In this document: positions 25,542 to 36,432 of the stretch, piece by piece
Layout: each line of letters begins with the position of its first letter
How positions within the stretch are numbered: the first letter of the stretch is position 1
Origin: JAENVT01 sp963773085
Lineage (GTDB): Bacteria; Actinomycetota; Acidimicrobiia; Acidimicrobiales; Ilumatobacteraceae
Assembly: GCA_963773085.1 (NCBI GenBank)
Contig: CAVYZS010000011.1
Span: 186,001-250,000, forward strand
DNA: 64,000 nt
Direction of reading: 5' to 3'
Program-made: the position numbers and the translations under genes
The notes under the pieces: generated by a model
The model's database searches: none
What the model was told of the DNA's origin: nothing
What the model saw: the letters and a program-made list of their open reading frames with translations, nothing else

Positions 25542-25588
25542 AACTTTGTTGCTCTCAACAGGCTGAGCATGCTCGGAACGACAAAGTT
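25542..25588. terminator. candidate stem-loop between convergent genes
   Basis: AACTTTGT (25542-25549) pairs with ACAAAGTT (25581-25588). The 31-base loop contains the perfect palindrome GAGCATGCTC. It sits between the stops of the convergent anti-sigma-like and LLM oxidoreductase genes, and its AT-rich stem is unlike the surrounding sequence. Confidence 0.4.
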
Positions 25589-25606
25589 GGCTGAGGTGGT
25601 CGGGAG

Positions 25607-26551
25607 TCAGGTGGTGCCGGCTCTGAGCACCTCGGCTGCGGCGTGGATCGCGTCGACCGACTTGATCAGCGGGAGATTGACGATCACCTCGTCGGCGCCG
25701 GCTGCCACGATTGCGGCGATGTTCTCGGCAGCCTCGCCGGCAGTGGCGATGATCATCCGGTCGCGGACCTCGCTGTTGGAGTCGTAGCCCAGCAACTCCC
25801 GGAGGCCATCGCGCTCGGCATCGTTGGGTGAGACGAACAGGCTGGCCATCGCCGTTCGTTTCACAGCCCTGGGATCTCTGCCGAGGTCGGCGCAGTGCTG
25901 GTCGAGGATGGCCAGCTTGCGGCCGAACACCCCGGCGGTGCCACCGATGTTGCACAGGTCGGCGAATTCGGCGACCATCCGCAGCGTCTTCTTCTCACCA
26001 CTGCCACCGATCATGATCGGGATGCGCCGTTGCGGTCGCGGCACAACTCTGGCGTCGGCGACGCTGTAGTGGTGGCCGCTGAAGCTGAAGGTCTCGTTGT
26101 CGAACATTCCTCTGCAGATAGCGACGGCTTCGCCCAGCCTTTGGAACCGTTCCTTGACCGGTGGGAAATCCCAGCCGTATGCCGTGTGCTCGACGTCGTA
26201 CCACGCAGCGCCGATCCCGAGGATGACCCGTCCGCCGGACAACGCATCCAACGAGGCGATCTGCTTGGCCAGATGCGCAGGGTTGCGATAGGTGACACCG
26301 GTGACAAGTGTGCCGAGTTCAACTCGCTTGGTCACGGCGGCAAGCGCGCCAAGGGTCACATAGCCCTCGAGGATCGATGCCGCCGGACCGCCGAGTGGTG
26401 GGAGTTGAAGCAGGTGATCCATCACCCACAACGACGAGAAACCGGCGTCCTCGGCCGCCTCGGCGGCAGAGCGCAGACGATCCATCGTGGTCGGTGGGTC
26501 GGCATCGACGATCCACGAGAAGTCGGGCAGTTGTAGTCCGTACGTAGCCAT
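25607..26551 (-). CDS. LLM-class (F420-dependent type) oxidoreductase
   Basis: A 314-residue luciferase-like monooxygenase-fold protein. It begins ATYGLQLPDFSWIVDAD and includes the family segments AEAAEDAGFSSLWVMDHLLQLP, RNPAHLAKQIASLDALSGGRVILGIGAAW and RIPIMIGGSGEKKTLRMVAEFADLCN. In actinobacteria such proteins typically use cofactor F420 rather than FMN, but the sequence does not decide this or the substrate. It stands alone, convergent with the ECF-sigma pair. Confidence 0.87.
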   Translation of the reverse strand: MATYGLQLPDFSWIVDADPPTTMDRLRSAAEAAEDAGFSSLWVMDHLLQLPPLGGPAASILEGYVTLGALAAVTKRVELGTLVTGVTYRNPAHLAKQIASLDALSGGRVILGIGAAWYDVEHTAYGWDFPPVKERFQRLGEAVAICRGMFDNETFSFSGHHYSVADARVVPRPQRRIPIMIGGSGEKKTLRMVAEFADLCNIGGTAGVFGRKLAILDQHCADLGRDPRAVKRTAMASLFVSPNDAERDGLRELLGYDSNSEVRDRMIIATAGEAAENIAAIVAAGADEVIVNLPLIKSVDAIHAAAEVLRAGTT

Positions 26552-26600
26552 GCGGCCAACCTAGGCAACATCGGAACGAGAAGCCGAGCGGTGGTGTCAG

Positions 26601-27890
26601 ATGTGCATGAAGACGACGATCGCTCTCACGTTTCTGCTCTGCTCGTGCGGTGCTGCCGGGGCATCGCAGTCGAGTGACGCGCCAGCGCCGCTCCAGTCCG
26701 CTCCCGCATCGACCGAGTTGGCGTTGAAAGACACTGCATCGACGGACCAGGCGTCGACGACTCCAGGAATCGTGGATGCGCAGGCAGCGTTTCCCGCCCG
26801 ACTGGCATTGACGACCAAGGATGGCCGGGTGGTCACGTTCTCACCAGACGAAGACCCGATCGTGACGCCCGGTGTCATGGCACCGACGGGCAAGGTCGTC
26901 GTCAGCGCGTCACCGCTGCACGGCCGCACCATGGTCGAGTGGCACGACCTTCGGACCGATGTCATCACGGGCGAAGTCATGATCGATGGTGACTTCCGCC
27001 CAACCGCGGTCGCCCAGGACGGCAAGTTGGTCGCGTTGATCCAGTCTGCTCCGAACTCGACGACGGTCGTCCTGGCAACCCCGGCGAGAGGCGAGACGCG
27101 CCGCTGGACGTTCGACTCCCACGTCGTCCCCGAGGCGTTCGCCAACGCCTATGTGCCCGAGGGTGACGGGCTGCCGATCGGCGTGTTCGTCATCGAGTAC
27201 TTGGCCAAGGACACGTATCGCGTGCGGGTGATCGATACTGCGACAGGGCAGCTCGGGCTGCCGCTGAACCTGCGCAACAAGGCCGAGACTGTCGACGAGG
27301 TGATGACGGCCGTGAGTCGAACCGCCGTGTTCGAGCCGCTACACCAGCTCCTGTTCACCTTGTACCAGGATGCGACGGAGGGCGGGGAAGACCTCGGCGC
27401 CTTCATCCACACCCTCGGTCTGATCAACGGGGTGTGGTGCCTCGACGTGCCGCCGGAGCTTGGTCTGGCCGATCATCCCGGGGCGTTGGCGGTCAGCCCT
27501 GATGGCACGCGGGTGTACGCCGCTTCCAGCACGGGCGGCGTCGCCGGGTACGTGGTCGACGATCTCACCGACGTGAGCCTTCCCATGCCCACGGCGCGAG
27601 CGACGGCTGCGCTCAGCGCTGAGTCATCACGTGTCGCCATCGGAGCGTCGAACGGCGAAGTGGTGGTGGCCCTCGGCGGCAAGCTCTTCCGTCTCGACCC
27701 GGTCACCCTCGAGATTCGGGAGTCGTTCACGTGGGACATGGACATCGAGGCACTGACAGTGTTGGACGACGGGCGCATCGTGATCGTCGGTACGCGTCGC
27801 ATGACGCTCGTCTCGGCCGACGGCCACCTTCTCGCCGAACGTCCGATCGGGGAGCGCGCCGAAGTCACTCGGGTCGCCGTGGTCGGCTGA
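26601..27890 (+). CDS. secreted lipoprotein with WD40/YVTN-like beta-propeller
   Basis: A 429-residue exported protein. The N terminus (KTTIALTFLLCSCGAAGA) is a short lipoprotein-type signal with cysteine at about residue 15. The body has propeller-like repeats, for example LALTTKDGRVVTFSPDED, HPGALAVSPDGTRVYAASST and TVLDDGRIVIVGTRRM. ATG 26601 or 26607 can serve as start. It may bind a ligand or scaffold proteins outside the membrane; no function is assignable. It converges on clpC with three bases between stops. Confidence 0.7.
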   Translation: MCMKTTIALTFLLCSCGAAGASQSSDAPAPLQSAPASTELALKDTASTDQASTTPGIVDAQAAFPARLALTTKDGRVVTFSPDEDPIVTPGVMAPTGKVVVSASPLHGRTMVEWHDLRTDVITGEVMIDGDFRPTAVAQDGKLVALIQSAPNSTTVVLATPARGETRRWTFDSHVVPEAFANAYVPEGDGLPIGVFVIEYLAKDTYRVRVIDTATGQLGLPLNLRNKAETVDEVMTAVSRTAVFEPLHQLLFTLYQDATEGGEDLGAFIHTLGLINGVWCLDVPPELGLADHPGALAVSPDGTRVYAASSTGGVAGYVVDDLTDVSLPMPTARATAALSAESSRVAIGASNGEVVVALGGKLFRLDPVTLEIRESFTWDMDIEALTVLDDGRIVIVGTRRMTLVSADGHLLAERPIGERAEVTRVAVVG

Positions 27891-27893
27891 CGC

Positions 27894-30459
<2,566 letters not shown>

Positions 30460-30570
30460 GATGGAAGTGTATCGGCGTGTCGCGCGAGCTGTCGTGCTGC
30501 TTGGCCTCGTTGGGTCTCCGGACCTATCAGTACTTCCCGTGTCATCCGGGTCGGTGGCTAGCCTGACGCC

Positions 30571-31554
30571 GTGGCGCCCTCGCTGTTCTTCTCCCTAGCG
30601 GTCACTGCCGACGATGTCCAACGCATCGAGGCGGCCCTCGTCGAGTCCGTGCACACGCCCGATCCGTATCTCAACGAGATCGCGTCGCACCTGATCATCG
30701 CCGGTGGCAAGCGGCTGCGACCGTTGCTCACCATGGTTGCGGCGCAGGTGGTCGGCCCGACCGATCCAGAGCTCAGGGAGCGCTCGATCCAGGGTGGGAT
30801 CGCCTGCGAACTGGTGCAGACCGGTTCGCTGTACCACGACGACGTGATGGACGAGGCAAGCACCAGACGCGGTGTCGATACGGTCAACGCCAAGTGGGGC
30901 AACCTGCAGGCCATCCTCGCCGGCGACTTCCTGTTGTCCCGGGCATCCGAAATCGCTGCCTCGCTGGGCACCGAGGTCGCCGGGTTGTTGGCGCGCACCA
31001 TCGGTCGGTTGTGCGAGGGACAGATCGAGGAATTGCGTCACACGTACAACTCGGCGCGGCCCGAGTCGAGTTACATGGCGTCGATCAGCGGCAAGACGGC
31101 ATCCCTCTATGCGACCGCGGCGCGAATCGGCGGACTCGTAGCCGGGTTCGATGATCCACTGACCGAAGCACTCACGGACTACGGCGAGGCGTACGGCAAT
31201 GTCTTCCAGATAGTCGACGACCTGCTCGACATCACCTCGACCGACGACCAACTCGGCAAGCCCGCAGGTCACGACATGGTCGAAGGTGTGTACACGCTGC
31301 CGGTCATGCGTACCCTGCAGACTGGTGGCGTGCCGGCGATGGAGTTACTGGCACTACTCGGCAAGCCGCTCGACACCGCCGAACGCGAAAAGGCGCTGGG
31401 AATCGTTCGCGACAACGGCGGCATCGCCTCGGCATTCTCGACTGCACAGGAATGGGCGCAACGGGCGGTCGAGGCGTGCGATGCGCTGCCGTCCTCGCCG
31501 GCCACCGAAGCACTACGCGCCGCGCCGGCGACCCTGATTGCCAGTCTGGGGTGA
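30571..31554 (+). CDS. polyprenyl diphosphate synthase (heptaprenyl/octaprenyl type)
   Basis: A 327-residue trans-isoprenyl diphosphate synthase. The first aspartate-rich motif is SLYHDDVMDEASTRRG and the second is FQIVDDLLDITST. GGKRLRPLL and the KTASLYATAARIGG segment are also present. It elongates farnesyl or geranylgeranyl diphosphate to the side chain of menaquinone. GTG 30571 is the start. Convergent, 47 bases away, is a geranylgeranyl-reductase-type gene probably acting on the same quinone tail, so the two are functionally related. Confidence 0.92.
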   Translation: MAPSLFFSLAVTADDVQRIEAALVESVHTPDPYLNEIASHLIIAGGKRLRPLLTMVAAQVVGPTDPELRERSIQGGIACELVQTGSLYHDDVMDEASTRRGVDTVNAKWGNLQAILAGDFLLSRASEIAASLGTEVAGLLARTIGRLCEGQIEELRHTYNSARPESSYMASISGKTASLYATAARIGGLVAGFDDPLTEALTDYGEAYGNVFQIVDDLLDITSTDDQLGKPAGHDMVEGVYTLPVMRTLQTGGVPAMELLALLGKPLDTAEREKALGIVRDNGGIASAFSTAQEWAQRAVEACDALPSSPATEALRAAPATLIASLG

Positions 31555-31564
31555 GACTAGTGGC

Positions 31565-31591
31565 GTCCCGGCACCCAGAGGGGGCCGGGAC
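31565..31591. terminator. hairpin between convergent polyprenyl synthase and reductase genes
   Basis: GTCCCGGC (31565-31572) pairs perfectly with GCCGGGAC (31584-31591) over an 11-base loop, within the 47-base gap between two convergent genes. It is a plausible bidirectional terminator without a U-tract. Confidence 0.6.
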
Positions 31592-31601
31592 TCCACTCGG
31601 C

Positions 31602-32846
31602 TCACGCGTTGGGGGCCAACTTGACCAACTTGGCGGCGGCCTTGTAGGCCAACTCGGCGGGGCCCAGTTCGTCGGGGCGCAACAGGTTGGCCATGATCCG
31701 CAGCACCCACTCCATCAAGGTGCGACTGTGCATGCCGGCCCGCGTCAACTCGCGCATCAACGCCGGTCGGCCGATGACCCTGGCGAACAGCCGGGCAACC
31801 TTGAAGTACTCGCCGTACTCGGCATCGAGCAGCGACGGGTAGCGCTGCAGCACAGTCGGATCACCGGCGTCCAGCGCCTCGTGCAGCACCATGGCCGCCA
31901 TCCGCGCGGTCTCGTAGGCGTAGTCGATGCCTTCGCCGTTGAACGGGTTGACCGCTCCGGACGCGTCGCCGATCACGAGGTACGACGGACCGGCCTTGGG
32001 ACCGACGGAACCGCCCATTGGGATGCGCCCGCTGGTGGCCTTGCATTCCGGCTGGTCGGGGTTGATCTCCCAGCGCTCGGCGACTTGGTGGGCGTAGGCG
32101 TCGAGGAGGTGCGTGGTGTTGACGCTCTTGAACTCACGAAACGTCGACAGCAGACCGACGCCGATGTTGACGGTGCCGTCGCCCACCGGGAAGATCCAGC
32201 CATAGCCCGGCATCGGGTTGCCGTTGCGATCCTTGACGTCGAGTGCCGATTCGATCCAAGGCTCGGCGTGACGAGGTGTCTCCCAATAGGTGCGAATCGC
32301 CGTGCCGTACGGCCACTCACGGGTGCGGAACGTACCGAGCGAACGTCCGAAGCGGCTGTTGGCGCCATCGGCCACCACGACGTAGCGGGCTCGGATCTCG
32401 AACGGCTCACCTTCCAGCGGTTGCACCGTGGCGCCGCGGACGAAACCTCGATCGACGATTGGTTGCAGTGCTTCGTGCCCCTCCAGCAGAGTCGCGCCGG
32501 CGACCACGGCGTTGCGGGCAACCATGATGTCGAGTTCACGGCGGCGCACGACGTAGCCGTACTGCGGATACACCGGATGCGCCGGCCACTGCAACTCCAA
32601 CTGGCGACCCATGCCCGTGGCTCGCAACCCGTTGTATCGATGGAAGGGTGTCAACTGGTCGGCGAGACCCATCTCGTTCAACTGATGAACCGCACGAGGG
32701 GTCAGTCCGTCGCCGCACGTCTTCTCACGGGGGAACGACTTGCGTTCGACGACGGTGACGTCGTGGCCGTAACGGGCTAGCCAATATGCGGCGGAGGCGC
32801 CTGCGGGGCCGCCGCCGATCACCAGTATGTCGGTCGATGGCGTCAC
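31602..32846 (-). CDS. menJ: geranylgeranyl reductase-family flavoprotein, probable menaquinone reductase
   Basis: A 414-residue FAD-dependent reductase. The N-terminal dinucleotide motif is ILVIGGGPAGASAAYWLARYG, followed by KTCGDGLTPRAVHQLNEMG (the CGxGxxP-like signature of this family), VVADGANSRFGRSLG and the distal FAD motif YLVIGDASGAVNPFNGEGI. In mycobacteria MenJ saturates one isoprene unit of menaquinone. The neighbouring polyprenyl synthase and bc complex genes support that role. It begins directly downstream of a cytochrome c gene on the same strand. Confidence 0.85.
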   Translation of the reverse strand: MTPSTDILVIGGGPAGASAAYWLARYGHDVTVVERKSFPREKTCGDGLTPRAVHQLNEMGLADQLTPFHRYNGLRATGMGRQLELQWPAHPVYPQYGYVVRRRELDIMVARNAVVAGATLLEGHEALQPIVDRGFVRGATVQPLEGEPFEIRARYVVVADGANSRFGRSLGTFRTREWPYGTAIRTYWETPRHAEPWIESALDVKDRNGNPMPGYGWIFPVGDGTVNIGVGLLSTFREFKSVNTTHLLDAYAHQVAERWEINPDQPECKATSGRIPMGGSVGPKAGPSYLVIGDASGAVNPFNGEGIDYAYETARMAAMVLHEALDAGDPTVLQRYPSLLDAEYGEYFKVARLFARVIGRPALMRELTRAGMHSRTLMEWVLRIMANLLRPDELGPAELAYKAAAKLVKLAPNA

Positions 32847-33677
32847 TCAGGTGCCGGCGGGAGAGCCGGCCTTCGGCTCGGTACCGACCTTGATCGCACC
32901 TGTCACTTTGGTGTCGATGTTGTCGAACGTGGCCGAGCCGTCCTCCAAGGCCGTCCACGCCGGGGAGTCGACGGCACACCAGTTTTCGAACTCCTCCTGG
33001 TTGACGCCCGCTGGGTCGGCGCCACCTACTGTGAATCGCTCGTGGCAGACGACCGCCAGGATCTGCGCCTCGGTGAGTGCGCCGCCGAACTTGGCACCTT
33101 GCTGGGGCATGACACCCTTCGCCTTCGTGACGTGTGCGCCACCGGCGCGGTCGGGGTCGCCGTAGACCTGCACGCCAGCGGCGACGTAGGCGTCGGTGCC
33201 GGCGTACACCCAGCGCAGCTGATCCTCGATGTGCGGGAAGGTCTTGAGCACTTCGCCACCGGCAAACGCGTAGCCGACGCCTCCTTCACCGTTGGAGCCA
33301 TGGCAGCTCGAGCAACCTGTGTACACGGTTGCGCCTTCTCCGAGCGGACCGGCGACCTTCTCGGTCGCGGGCGTGAGGGCGCGAACGTACATGAACGCCC
33401 ACAACGGCAACGTGCTGAGCGTGGCGAACGCCCAGAACGGGATCTTCTTGCGGGCCTTGGCGGCGGCCACGACGGGGATGTCGGGCTCGGGGGGAGGTGG
33501 ACCGGCGGGCACGGGTTGCGCAGCGGGTTGAGTCGGCACGGCCGGTGCGGCTGCCGACGCGGCACCCGACGCGCCGCTGGGGTCCGCGGCCGCGCTCTCG
33601 GCTGGCGCGGGGCCTCCTTCGGCCTGTGTTCGTGCGGCTTTGCTGCGCTTCAGCAGGTGCTCGGGAATTTCGGTCAC
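32847..33677 (-). CDS. membrane-anchored monoheme cytochrome c
   Basis: A protein of about 276 residues starting at GTG 33677. It has a cytoplasmic N terminus (TEIPEHLLKRSKAART), an Ala/Pro-rich linker to about residue 75, one membrane span (IPFWAFATLSTLPLWAFMYV) and an external domain with a single heme site CSSCHGSNGEG near residue 122; a late methionine-rich segment (KAKGVMPQQG) could give the sixth ligand. It should pass electrons from the bc complex encoded divergently. The N-terminal motif recurs in the bc complex subunit at 35616. The stop abuts the menJ-like start. Confidence 0.85.
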   Translation of the reverse strand: MTEIPEHLLKRSKAARTQAEGGPAPAESAAADPSGASGAASAAAPAVPTQPAAQPVPAGPPPPEPDIPVVAAAKARKKIPFWAFATLSTLPLWAFMYVRALTPATEKVAGPLGEGATVYTGCSSCHGSNGEGGVGYAFAGGEVLKTFPHIEDQLRWVYAGTDAYVAAGVQVYGDPDRAGGAHVTKAKGVMPQQGAKFGGALTEAQILAVVCHERFTVGGADPAGVNQEEFENWCAVDSPAWTALEDGSATFDNIDTKVTGAIKVGTEPKAGSPAGT

Positions 33678-33900
33678 GAGTGCCCACGATAGACGCCGGC
33701 ACGCCGAGATCAGGAAATCCTCTCGCCGAATTGCCGACGCGGCGTGCACGAATTCACAACCGGTCGATTGTCGTCATCACGCGTGGTAGACCGGAACCCG
33801 AACCTGCGCGTCCGCTCGCCGAAATGGCGGTCGGTGTTGCGCCGGTGACTACAGTTTGTGCAGCAGTTCACATTCGGAGCGAACACGGAAGGCAGCCGTT
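33678..33900. other. divergent intergenic region of the cytochrome c and bc-nuo operons
   Basis: This 223-base gap must hold promoters for both the minus-strand cytochrome c gene and the plus-strand bc-nuo cluster. A purine-rich GGAAGGC (33889-33895) serves as the ribosome-binding site for the GTG at 33901. I see no convincing -35/-10 pair or hairpin and no credible small gene. Confidence 0.5.
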
Positions 33901-34383
33901 GTGCTGATCGCGATCGACATCCTCAAATGGCCAGGCGTCAATCAGGCATTCCTGTTCACGTTCGTGCTGTCGACCGGTCTGGCGCTCATGGCGATCCCCT
34001 ACGCGAAGCGACGACCGAAAGGCACGCCGGTGTCGTGGGGCGAGGCGATGCTCGCCTCGGTCTATGTCTTCGGCGTGATGTTCATCGCCTTCGGCGTCGT
34101 CCCGCACCAGTGGATCGACCACGCCGACCGCAACCTCGGCTGGTCGAAGAGCAAGATCATCTACGGCCCGTACGATGTGCTGAAGCCACAGGCGTCCGGC
34201 GGGAACTTCCCCTTCACCATTTCGTACGAAGCAGTCCGCGACACCGTCGTGGTCCTGCTGCACGTGTGGTACTTCGGCCTCATTCTCTACCTGTGGTCGA
34301 TGTGGCAGAAGCGTGGCGACGCCAAGCCCAGCACCGAACTCGCCACCAGCACATACGGCCGTCCATTGGTGAAGAAGGGCTAG
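33901..34383 (+). CDS. unassigned three-span membrane protein, first gene of bc-nuo cluster
   Basis: A 160-residue membrane protein of no family I recognise. Predicted spans are NQAFLFTFVLSTGLALMAIP, MLASVYVFGVMFIAFGVVP and DTVVVLLHVWYFGLILYLW. The loop between spans two and three (HQWIDHADRNLGWSKSKIIY) is His/Asp/Trp-rich and probably external. GTG 33901 has a good Shine-Dalgarno. The ferredoxin gene follows five bases after its stop. Position suggests an accessory subunit of the cytochrome bc complex. Confidence 0.6.
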   Translation: MLIAIDILKWPGVNQAFLFTFVLSTGLALMAIPYAKRRPKGTPVSWGEAMLASVYVFGVMFIAFGVVPHQWIDHADRNLGWSKSKIIYGPYDVLKPQASGGNFPFTISYEAVRDTVVVLLHVWYFGLILYLWSMWQKRGDAKPSTELATSTYGRPLVKKG

Positions 34384-34388
34384 CGCGT

Positions 34389-34802
34389 ATGGCCCGCACC
34401 GACGCCAACCCGCCGATGATGCCGTACACCGACGAGTACCAGCTCGTCGAGGTCGACGCCGATTACTTGTCGAAAGCCGTCAAACCCAAGCAGTTCATCC
34501 ACATCGACCAGACCGAGTGCATCATGTGCGAGGGCTGCGTCGACATCTGCCCGTGGAAGTGCATCCACATGGTCACGCCCGACGCAATCGTCGAGGCCAC
34601 GGGCACCGAGTTGCCCGGTGAGGATCCCAGCGACAAGGTCTTGTTCATCATCGACGACGACATCTGCACCCGCTGTGCGTTGTGCGTCGACCGCTGTCCG
34701 ACCGGTGTGATCATTTTGGGCAGAGCGGGTGCTCCCGACAAGAGTGGCGACTCGCACGTGCGCACCAACAACCATGGCTATGCCTACGGCATGCGGCTCT
34801 AG
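34389..34802 (+). CDS. 2x[4Fe-4S] ferredoxin-type protein in bc operon
   Basis: A 137-residue iron-sulfur protein with two complete clusters' worth of cysteines: CIMCEGCVDICPWKCI and CTRCALCVDRCPTGVI, separated by about 40 residues. The N terminus (EYQLVEVDADYLSKAVKP) and the tail are extra compared with small ferredoxins. It has no membrane span or export signal, so it would act on the cytoplasmic side. Placement between a membrane protein and cytochrome b is unusual for a bc complex and suggests electron entry or exit there. Confidence 0.82.
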   Translation: MARTDANPPMMPYTDEYQLVEVDADYLSKAVKPKQFIHIDQTECIMCEGCVDICPWKCIHMVTPDAIVEATGTELPGEDPSDKVLFIIDDDICTRCALCVDRCPTGVIILGRAGAPDKSGDSHVRTNNHGYAYGMRL

Positions 34803-34814
34803 GGGTATCGACCA

Positions 34815-35600
34815 ATGGCAAACATCCTCGACGAACGGCCGAAGACGACGATGAAGGATCGCCTCGCCAAGGTGTGGGGTGGCACTCAGGGCAGCCAGGC
34901 CTGGAACTCGATTTTCCGACCTGGTTCGATCTTCCGCAAGGGCTACACCGATTCGCCGCGCAACCGCAGTTACGTCGTGATGAACTCGGTGCTCTACCAC
35001 CTCCACCCGGTGAAGGTGAAGCGCCACGCCGTGAAGGTCAGCTACACCCTGTGCCTCGGTGGGTTGAGCTTCTTCTTGTTCATCCTGCTCACCGTCACCG
35101 GAATTTTCTTGATGTTCTTCTATCGCCCCACCGACGTCGCCGCGTGGAACGACATCTCCAACCTGCAGACATCAGTGGCGTTCGGGTTACTTGTGCGCAA
35201 CATGCACCGATGGGGCGCGCACCTGATGGTGCTCAGCGTGTTCTTACACATGGCCAGGGTCTTCTATCACGGGGCCTACAAGGCGCCGCGCGAGTTCAAC
35301 TGGGTGATCGGTGTTGTGCTGCTCATGCTGACGTTGCTGCTGAGCTTCACCGGCTACCTACTGCCATGGGACCAGTTGGCCCTGTGGGCAGTGACCGTGG
35401 GCACCAACATGATGGGCTACACCCCCGTGCTCGGTACGCAGGTGCGCTTCGTGCTGCTCGGCGGCAAGGAGATCGGATCCGAAACCCTGCTTCGTTGGTA
35501 CGTCCTGCACGTGTTGATGCTGCCGTTCGTCATCGTCATCTTCATGGCGATCCACTTCTGGCGTGTCCGCAAAGACGGTGGAATCTCGGGGCCGTTGTGA
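34815..35600 (+). CDS. cytochrome b, N-terminal (b6-type) subunit of bc complex
   Basis: A 261-residue, four-helix cytochrome b6-like protein. Heme-ligand pairs are HRWGAHLMVLSVFLH (13 residues between histidines) and HVLMLPFVIVIFMAIH (14 between). The 13/14 spacing is that of b6 rather than bc1. A CLGG motif in the first helix (YTLCLGGLSFF) aligns with the cysteine of cytochrome b6 that covalently holds heme ci. It oxidises menaquinol with the subunit encoded next. The preceding ~55 residues are a cytoplasmic extension. Confidence 0.92.
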   Translation: MANILDERPKTTMKDRLAKVWGGTQGSQAWNSIFRPGSIFRKGYTDSPRNRSYVVMNSVLYHLHPVKVKRHAVKVSYTLCLGGLSFFLFILLTVTGIFLMFFYRPTDVAAWNDISNLQTSVAFGLLVRNMHRWGAHLMVLSVFLHMARVFYHGAYKAPREFNWVIGVVLLMLTLLLSFTGYLLPWDQLALWAVTVGTNMMGYTPVLGTQVRFVLLGGKEIGSETLLRWYVLHVLMLPFVIVIFMAIHFWRVRKDGGISGPL

Positions 35601-35615
35601 GAGGGCTGAGGTGAC

Positions 35616-36422
35616 ATGACCGAGATCCCAGAACACCTCCTCAAGCGGGCACAGCAGGCGCGGCGAAAGGCAGAAGCCGAGGCCGCTCCAGCAGCAGCCG
35701 CCGAGACACCGGCCGCTGCCGCAGAAGCTCCCGCGGCAGCCTCCGATCCGCGTATCCCGGCGCACCTGCTCGAGCGCAGCAAGGCCGCCAAGGCCCAACG
35801 AGGCGAAGTGTCGGAAGGAGCCGGCAGCGAGTCCGGTGGTGGCGCCGTCGCTGTGCAGGAGAAGGTTGCCAGCGTCGTCGCCGGTGGCCCCAGCGCGGGT
35901 GGAGTGCCGATCGGCGCTGGGCCCGGAGGGCACACGCAGCGCTTGCTGACGGTCGTCAAGAGCGGCTCGATACAAGACGTGAAGGCCTCACCGATCGACA
36001 AGGTGCACACGTGGCCTCACCTGCTCGCAGCCGAGTTCGTTGCCGCCCTGGCCTGCACGGCGTTCACCTTCTTCTTCTCGATCTGGGTGAACGCCCCGCT
36101 GCTGCAGCAGGCCAATCCGAACCGCACACCGAACCCGTCCAAGGCGCCTTGGTACTTCCTCGGATTGCAGGAACTGCTGACGATGTTCCACCCGATGATC
36201 GCCGGCGTGACCATCCCCGGGGTCGGATTGATCGTGTTGATCTTCGCCCCGTACATCGACAAGAACCCGTCCAACAAACCTGAAGACCGCAAGTTCGCCA
36301 TCTCGTTGATGACCGTGCACATCATGTTCTGGGCCGTGCTCGTGATCATCGGGTCGTTCTTCCGTGGACCCGGCTTCAACTTCACCTTGCCGTGGCGCGA
36401 CGGCTTGTTCTTCGATCTGTGA
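35616..36422 (+). CDS. cytochrome b C-terminal subunit (subunit IV-like) with long N-terminal extension
   Basis: A 268-residue protein. The last ~140 residues hold three membrane helices and the quinol-site segment PSKAPWYFLGLQELL, corresponding to the PEWY loop of other cytochromes b but with APWY, as in menaquinol-using complexes. The first ~125 residues are Ala/Glu/Ser-rich and carry two copies of a short motif, TEIPEHLLKRAQQARRK at the N terminus and PRIPAHLLERSKAAKAQ near residue 45. The same motif begins the divergent cytochrome c. The helices complete the split cytochrome b. Confidence 0.9.
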   Translation: MTEIPEHLLKRAQQARRKAEAEAAPAAAAETPAAAAEAPAAASDPRIPAHLLERSKAAKAQRGEVSEGAGSESGGGAVAVQEKVASVVAGGPSAGGVPIGAGPGGHTQRLLTVVKSGSIQDVKASPIDKVHTWPHLLAAEFVAALACTAFTFFFSIWVNAPLLQQANPNRTPNPSKAPWYFLGLQELLTMFHPMIAGVTIPGVGLIVLIFAPYIDKNPSNKPEDRKFAISLMTVHIMFWAVLVIIGSFFRGPGFNFTLPWRDGLFFDL

Positions 36423-36432
36423 GGTACGCACG

